Assembly: GCA_903880095.1 (NCBI GenBank)
Contig: CAIRNX010000010.1
Location: forward strand, 1-64,000
Reading direction: 5' to 3'
Origin: an uncultured Micrococcales bacterium
GTDB lineage: Bacteria > Actinomycetota > Actinomycetes > Actinomycetales > Microbacteriaceae
Length of the DNA: 64,000 nucleotides
A program made the position numbers and the translations under genes. Shown piece by piece: positions 61,222-64,000 of this stretch; within the stretch, counting starts at the first letter, position 1, and each line of letters begins with the position of its first letter. The notes beneath the pieces were generated by a model, which was not told the DNA's origin, ran no database searches, and saw nothing but the letters and a program-made list of their open reading frames with translations.

Positions 61222-62606
61222 TAGTTTTCACCGATCAGTTGTTTGGTTAGTGCTTCTAAATGGGTGTGCAGGTTGCCCACCCAGTGTTCCTGTTCTGGCT
61301 TCATAAGTACGCTTCGCATGATTCTCGCCTGCTGCGCGTCCTCATTCAATTTAAAGCCTCGCGCACGAAGAGCCTCGGGTTTTACCACGTAGGTTGCGAG
61401 GTGGATCTGATCCTTTCGGTCTCCATCGGCAGCCCGCAAGAAAAGTTCGTGACTCATGTGATCTAGCTGACTCATCGAAGATGCATTCGGCAGGTAGGCG
61501 ATAATGTCGAGTTCTGGCTTTTGGTAAGGCGAGAGCACATCGGATTTTTCGAGTAGCGAGTGCCAATTCAAGGCAGCGTTTCTGCCGGCTAGTAACACCT
61601 TACCAAGGCCATCCTCGGTGAGCGGGAAAACCTTTAGGGTTGCCCAGAGCGCAGCTGCCGATGCTCCGGCTCGGGAGCACTCTAGTTGGATTTCACCGAA
61701 GTGCAGGTCGTCACTTGCAAAGTACGTGTAAGGCGAATCGTGTTTGTAGAAGCGACCGATGGTGATGTCGCTGAAAAACACCGCGCCACATCCGTATGGT
61801 TGAAGCCCGTGTTTGTGCGGGTCGACAACCACAGAATCACTTTGCGCTATCGCCGCGAAGTGTCTTGCACCATCGGCATCCAAGTGATTTTCAATTAGCT
61901 TGAAGAAACCTCCGTAGGCCGTATCAACGTGGACGCGTGCCCCGTAGCGACGAGCGAGTGGAATGATGTCGGCTAGCGGGTCAATTGCACCGAGGCCCGT
62001 GGTGCCAAGGGTGGCAACTACCGTGCCAATCTGCCCTTTGGCAAGTTCGGTCTCGAGGTGGTTGAGGTCCATTCGACCAAACTCATCGGTTTGAATGCCG
62101 ATTGATTCGATGTTGAGCACCTCACTCATGCGTGAGTGGGTGTAGTGCGAATCCTTGCTGTGCGCGATTCCTTTACCTGGGTGAATCTCGCGGCCAATCC
62201 AAAGTGCCTCGAGGTTTGCCGTGGTTCCACTCCAGGTCAGGTGGCCCAAAAACTGCTCAGGGTAGCCAAACATGTTGGCCATGTCACGCAAAACTTCGCG
62301 CTCCATCATGGTTGTTGCCGGCCCGCCATCAATCGAGTGGTTATTGGGGTTAATCATCATGGTTGCGAGGTAAGCCGCGATAGCCACCGGGTGAGGCGGT
62401 TTAAGCATCTGACCGGCGTAGTTGGGGTGAAAGTACGGAAAGTTGTTCTCGAGCCGGTCTGTCAATTCGAGAAGTACGCCTTGCACCTTTGCCATGTCGG
62501 CTTGCTGGCTCGAGTGCACCTCAAAATTGCCGTAGCTATCTTTGAGTGCGCTTATGGCGCCTACCACCTGGGGAAGTAGATCGGTGAGTTTGATTTCTTG
62601 TGCCAA
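61221..62606 (-). CDS. PLP-dependent group II decarboxylase family protein, substrate unknown
   Basis: HVDTAYGGFF and PLP-lysine motif DSVVVDPHKHGLQPYGCGAVFF. Confidence 0.85.
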   Translation of the reverse strand: MAQEIKLTDLLPQVVGAISALKDSYGNFEVHSSQQADMAKVQGVLLELTDRLENNFPYFHPNYAGQMLKPPHPVAIAAYLATMMINPNNHSIDGGPATTMMEREVLRDMANMFGYPEQFLGHLTWSGTTANLEALWIGREIHPGKGIAHSKDSHYTHSRMSEVLNIESIGIQTDEFGRMDLNHLETELAKGQIGTVVATLGTTGLGAIDPLADIIPLARRYGARVHVDTAYGGFFKLIENHLDADGARHFAAIAQSDSVVVDPHKHGLQPYGCGAVFFSDITIGRFYKHDSPYTYFASDDLHFGEIQLECSRAGASAAALWATLKVFPLTEDGLGKVLLAGRNAALNWHSLLEKSDVLSPYQKPELDIIAYLPNASSMSQLDHMSHELFLRAADGDRKDQIHLATYVVKPEALRARGFKLNEDAQQARIMRSVLMKPEQEHWVGNLHTHLEALTKQLIGEN

Positions 62607-62641
62607 AGTTGACTCCTTTGTGAACTTCCGGCGTTGAGAAA

Positions 62642-63181
62642 CTACTTTTTGTTTGAGCCTCGTTTAACCTGCGGTTTCGGAAGGCGCATTGGGCGCATCT
62701 GGAAGCTTCGGCTGGCCGCGTACCAGGCAATGCCCTTGTCGACCGAGCCGTGGCGTTTCGATACCTCGCGCTTGACCATGTTCATTATCAAAAACGCATC
62801 TACAACGATGGCAATCATGACTGCCCACATCAAAAGGATGCTGATGGCTTGAATTTCAACACTTGCGATGCTGTTGATGATAATCACCAGAAAAAGCAGA
62901 CCTATGAGAATCTCACCAACGGTGAACGCGCGGCCGTCAACGAGGTCGCGTGCCATGCGGCGCTGAGGCCCTTTGTCTCGCGGGCCGAGGAATCGCTCTT
63001 CGCCAGACATCATTCCGGCGCGTGCCTTGGCACGCTCCTCGATCACGCGGGCTTTCTCTGCCTTGCGAGCTTCGGGAGTCTTCTTGCCTACGATTGGGCG
63101 AACATTGGCCGCCTCTCGTTCTTTGCGTGAGGGAGTGGGGCGGCCTTTGCCATTTGGCTTGGGTGTTTGTGAGTCGGTCAT
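62642..63181 (-). CDS. DUF3043-like membrane protein
   Basis: GKGRPTPSRKEREAANVRPIVGKKTPEARKAEKARVIEERAKARAGMMSGEERFLGPRDKGPQRRMARDLVD plus two TM segments. Confidence 0.82.
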   Translation of the reverse strand: MTDSQTPKPNGKGRPTPSRKEREAANVRPIVGKKTPEARKAEKARVIEERAKARAGMMSGEERFLGPRDKGPQRRMARDLVDGRAFTVGEILIGLLFLVIIINSIASVEIQAISILLMWAVMIAIVVDAFLIMNMVKREVSKRHGSVDKGIAWYAASRSFQMRPMRLPKPQVKRGSNKK

Positions 63182-63225
63182 TTATGTCCTAAAGATTCAG
63201 GTTTTCTGTTCCTAAGATTACTCTC

Positions 63226-64000
63226 ATGAACAACTTCTCGAGCATCAACCAAATCGATCAGAGTCTTGTAGCCCAGGTGCGTGATGTAGTCGATGGCGAT
63301 TTCGCCAGACGCATTGGTGATCTAGGTCGCCTCGTGAAGATTGAGGGCATCGCCTGGGACGCGTTTGACGCAGCCAATCTGGAAAGTTCGGCCGAAGCCG
63401 TTGCCGAGCTTTTGCGCGAAACAGGAATCTTCGAATTTGTTGAGATTCGCCGCGCCGAACTCGACAGCATTCCAGGTTCTCCGGCCGTGGTTGCTCGCCG
63501 AGCGGCTAAAAACGGTAAACCGACCTTCTTGCTTTATGCCCACCACGATGTTCAGCCTCCAGGCAATCTTGATGACTGGGAGACCCCTCCTTTTGAACCA
63601 ACCTTGAAGAACGGTCGAATCTTCGCCCGTGGCGCAGCCGACGACAAAGCCGGCATCGTCGCCCATTTAACGGCTCTCGAAACTATCCGCAAGGTTCTTG
63701 GCGACGACTTCGACCTTGGCATCTCGGTGTTCATCGAGGGCGAAGAAGAGGCTGGTTCGCGAACGTTCAGAACCTTCCTTGACGAAAACCGTGACGTTCT
63801 CGCCGCCGATGCCATCGTCGTAGCCGACTCTGGCAACTGGACAGCGGATATCCCGGCGCTTACCACGACCCTCCGCGGTTTGGTTTCGCAGGTAATCGAG
63901 GTTTCAACCATCGATCACGCGCTGCACAGCGGCATGTACGGGGGAGTGGTGCCAGACGCCATGACCGCGATGATCCGCTTGCTCGCTACCCTTCACACTC
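63226..64000 (+). CDS. M20 family dipeptidase/carboxypeptidase (truncated by window end)
   Basis: Open frame from ATG 63226 to the window edge, not in ORF track: MNNFSSINQIDQSLVAQ...LLYAHHDVQPPGNLDDWETPPFEP...GRIFARGAADDKAGIVAHL...FIEGEEEAGS. Confidence 0.9.
   Translation, partial: MNNFSSINQIDQSLVAQVRDVVDGDFARRIGDLGRLVKIEGIAWDAFDAANLESSAEAVAELLRETGIFEFVEIRRAELDSIPGSPAVVARRAAKNGKPTFLLYAHHDVQPPGNLDDWETPPFEPTLKNGRIFARGAADDKAGIVAHLTALETIRKVLGDDFDLGISVFIEGEEEAGSRTFRTFLDENRDVLAADAIVVADSGNWTADIPALTTTLRGLVSQVIEVSTIDHALHSGMYGGVVPDAMTAMIRLLATLHT

Noticed and set aside
1-64000. CRISPR arrays, IS elements, prophage, toxin-antitoxin or defence islands
   Set aside because: No regularly spaced direct repeats, transposases, phage structural genes or defence-type proteins were recognised.

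Overview
This 64 kb window looks like a compact chromosomal housekeeping segment of an actinobacterium, probably Microbacteriaceae. That placement rests on gene order and protein families read by eye; no search was run. It opens in the 3' end of a 5S rRNA. Block 1 is an Rv1691-Rv1713-like run: TPR protein, HAD phosphatase, a 47-aa ORF missing from the supplied ORF track, tlyA, nadK, recN, pyrG, NUDIX, xerD, parA-like, scpA, scpB, rluB, aroH, cmk, der. Then come tRNA-Pro(GGG), pgsA, garA-like FHA, two MerR regulators, an orphan ParA, pyruvate carboxylase, a MinD-like ATPase and def. Block 2 is fadD, ROK kinase, plsC, aroG, a PASTA Ser/Thr kinase, an Rv2175c-like HTH protein and a polyprenyl synthase. 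Block 3 is the complete dcw cluster from mraZ to divIVA, lspA, rluD, dnaE. The window ends with hisD, nrdR-nrdJ, pyrD, an aldo/keto reductase-decarboxylase pair, a DUF3043-like protein and a truncated M20 peptidase. I saw no prophage, IS element, CRISPR array or recognisable defence island, and no clear-cut new system. The best leads are: (i) all six convergent gene pairs overlap, five by exactly 4 nt with interlocked stop codons and one by 75 nt; (ii) a perfect 10-bp inverted repeat next to the ftsZ start, with related AACC-type motifs before divIVA and the second merR; (iii) an inverted repeat between the PASTA kinase and the Rv2175c-like gene; (iv) a translationally coupled decarboxylase/aldo-keto reductase pair; (v) two orphan ParA/MinD-like ATPases.
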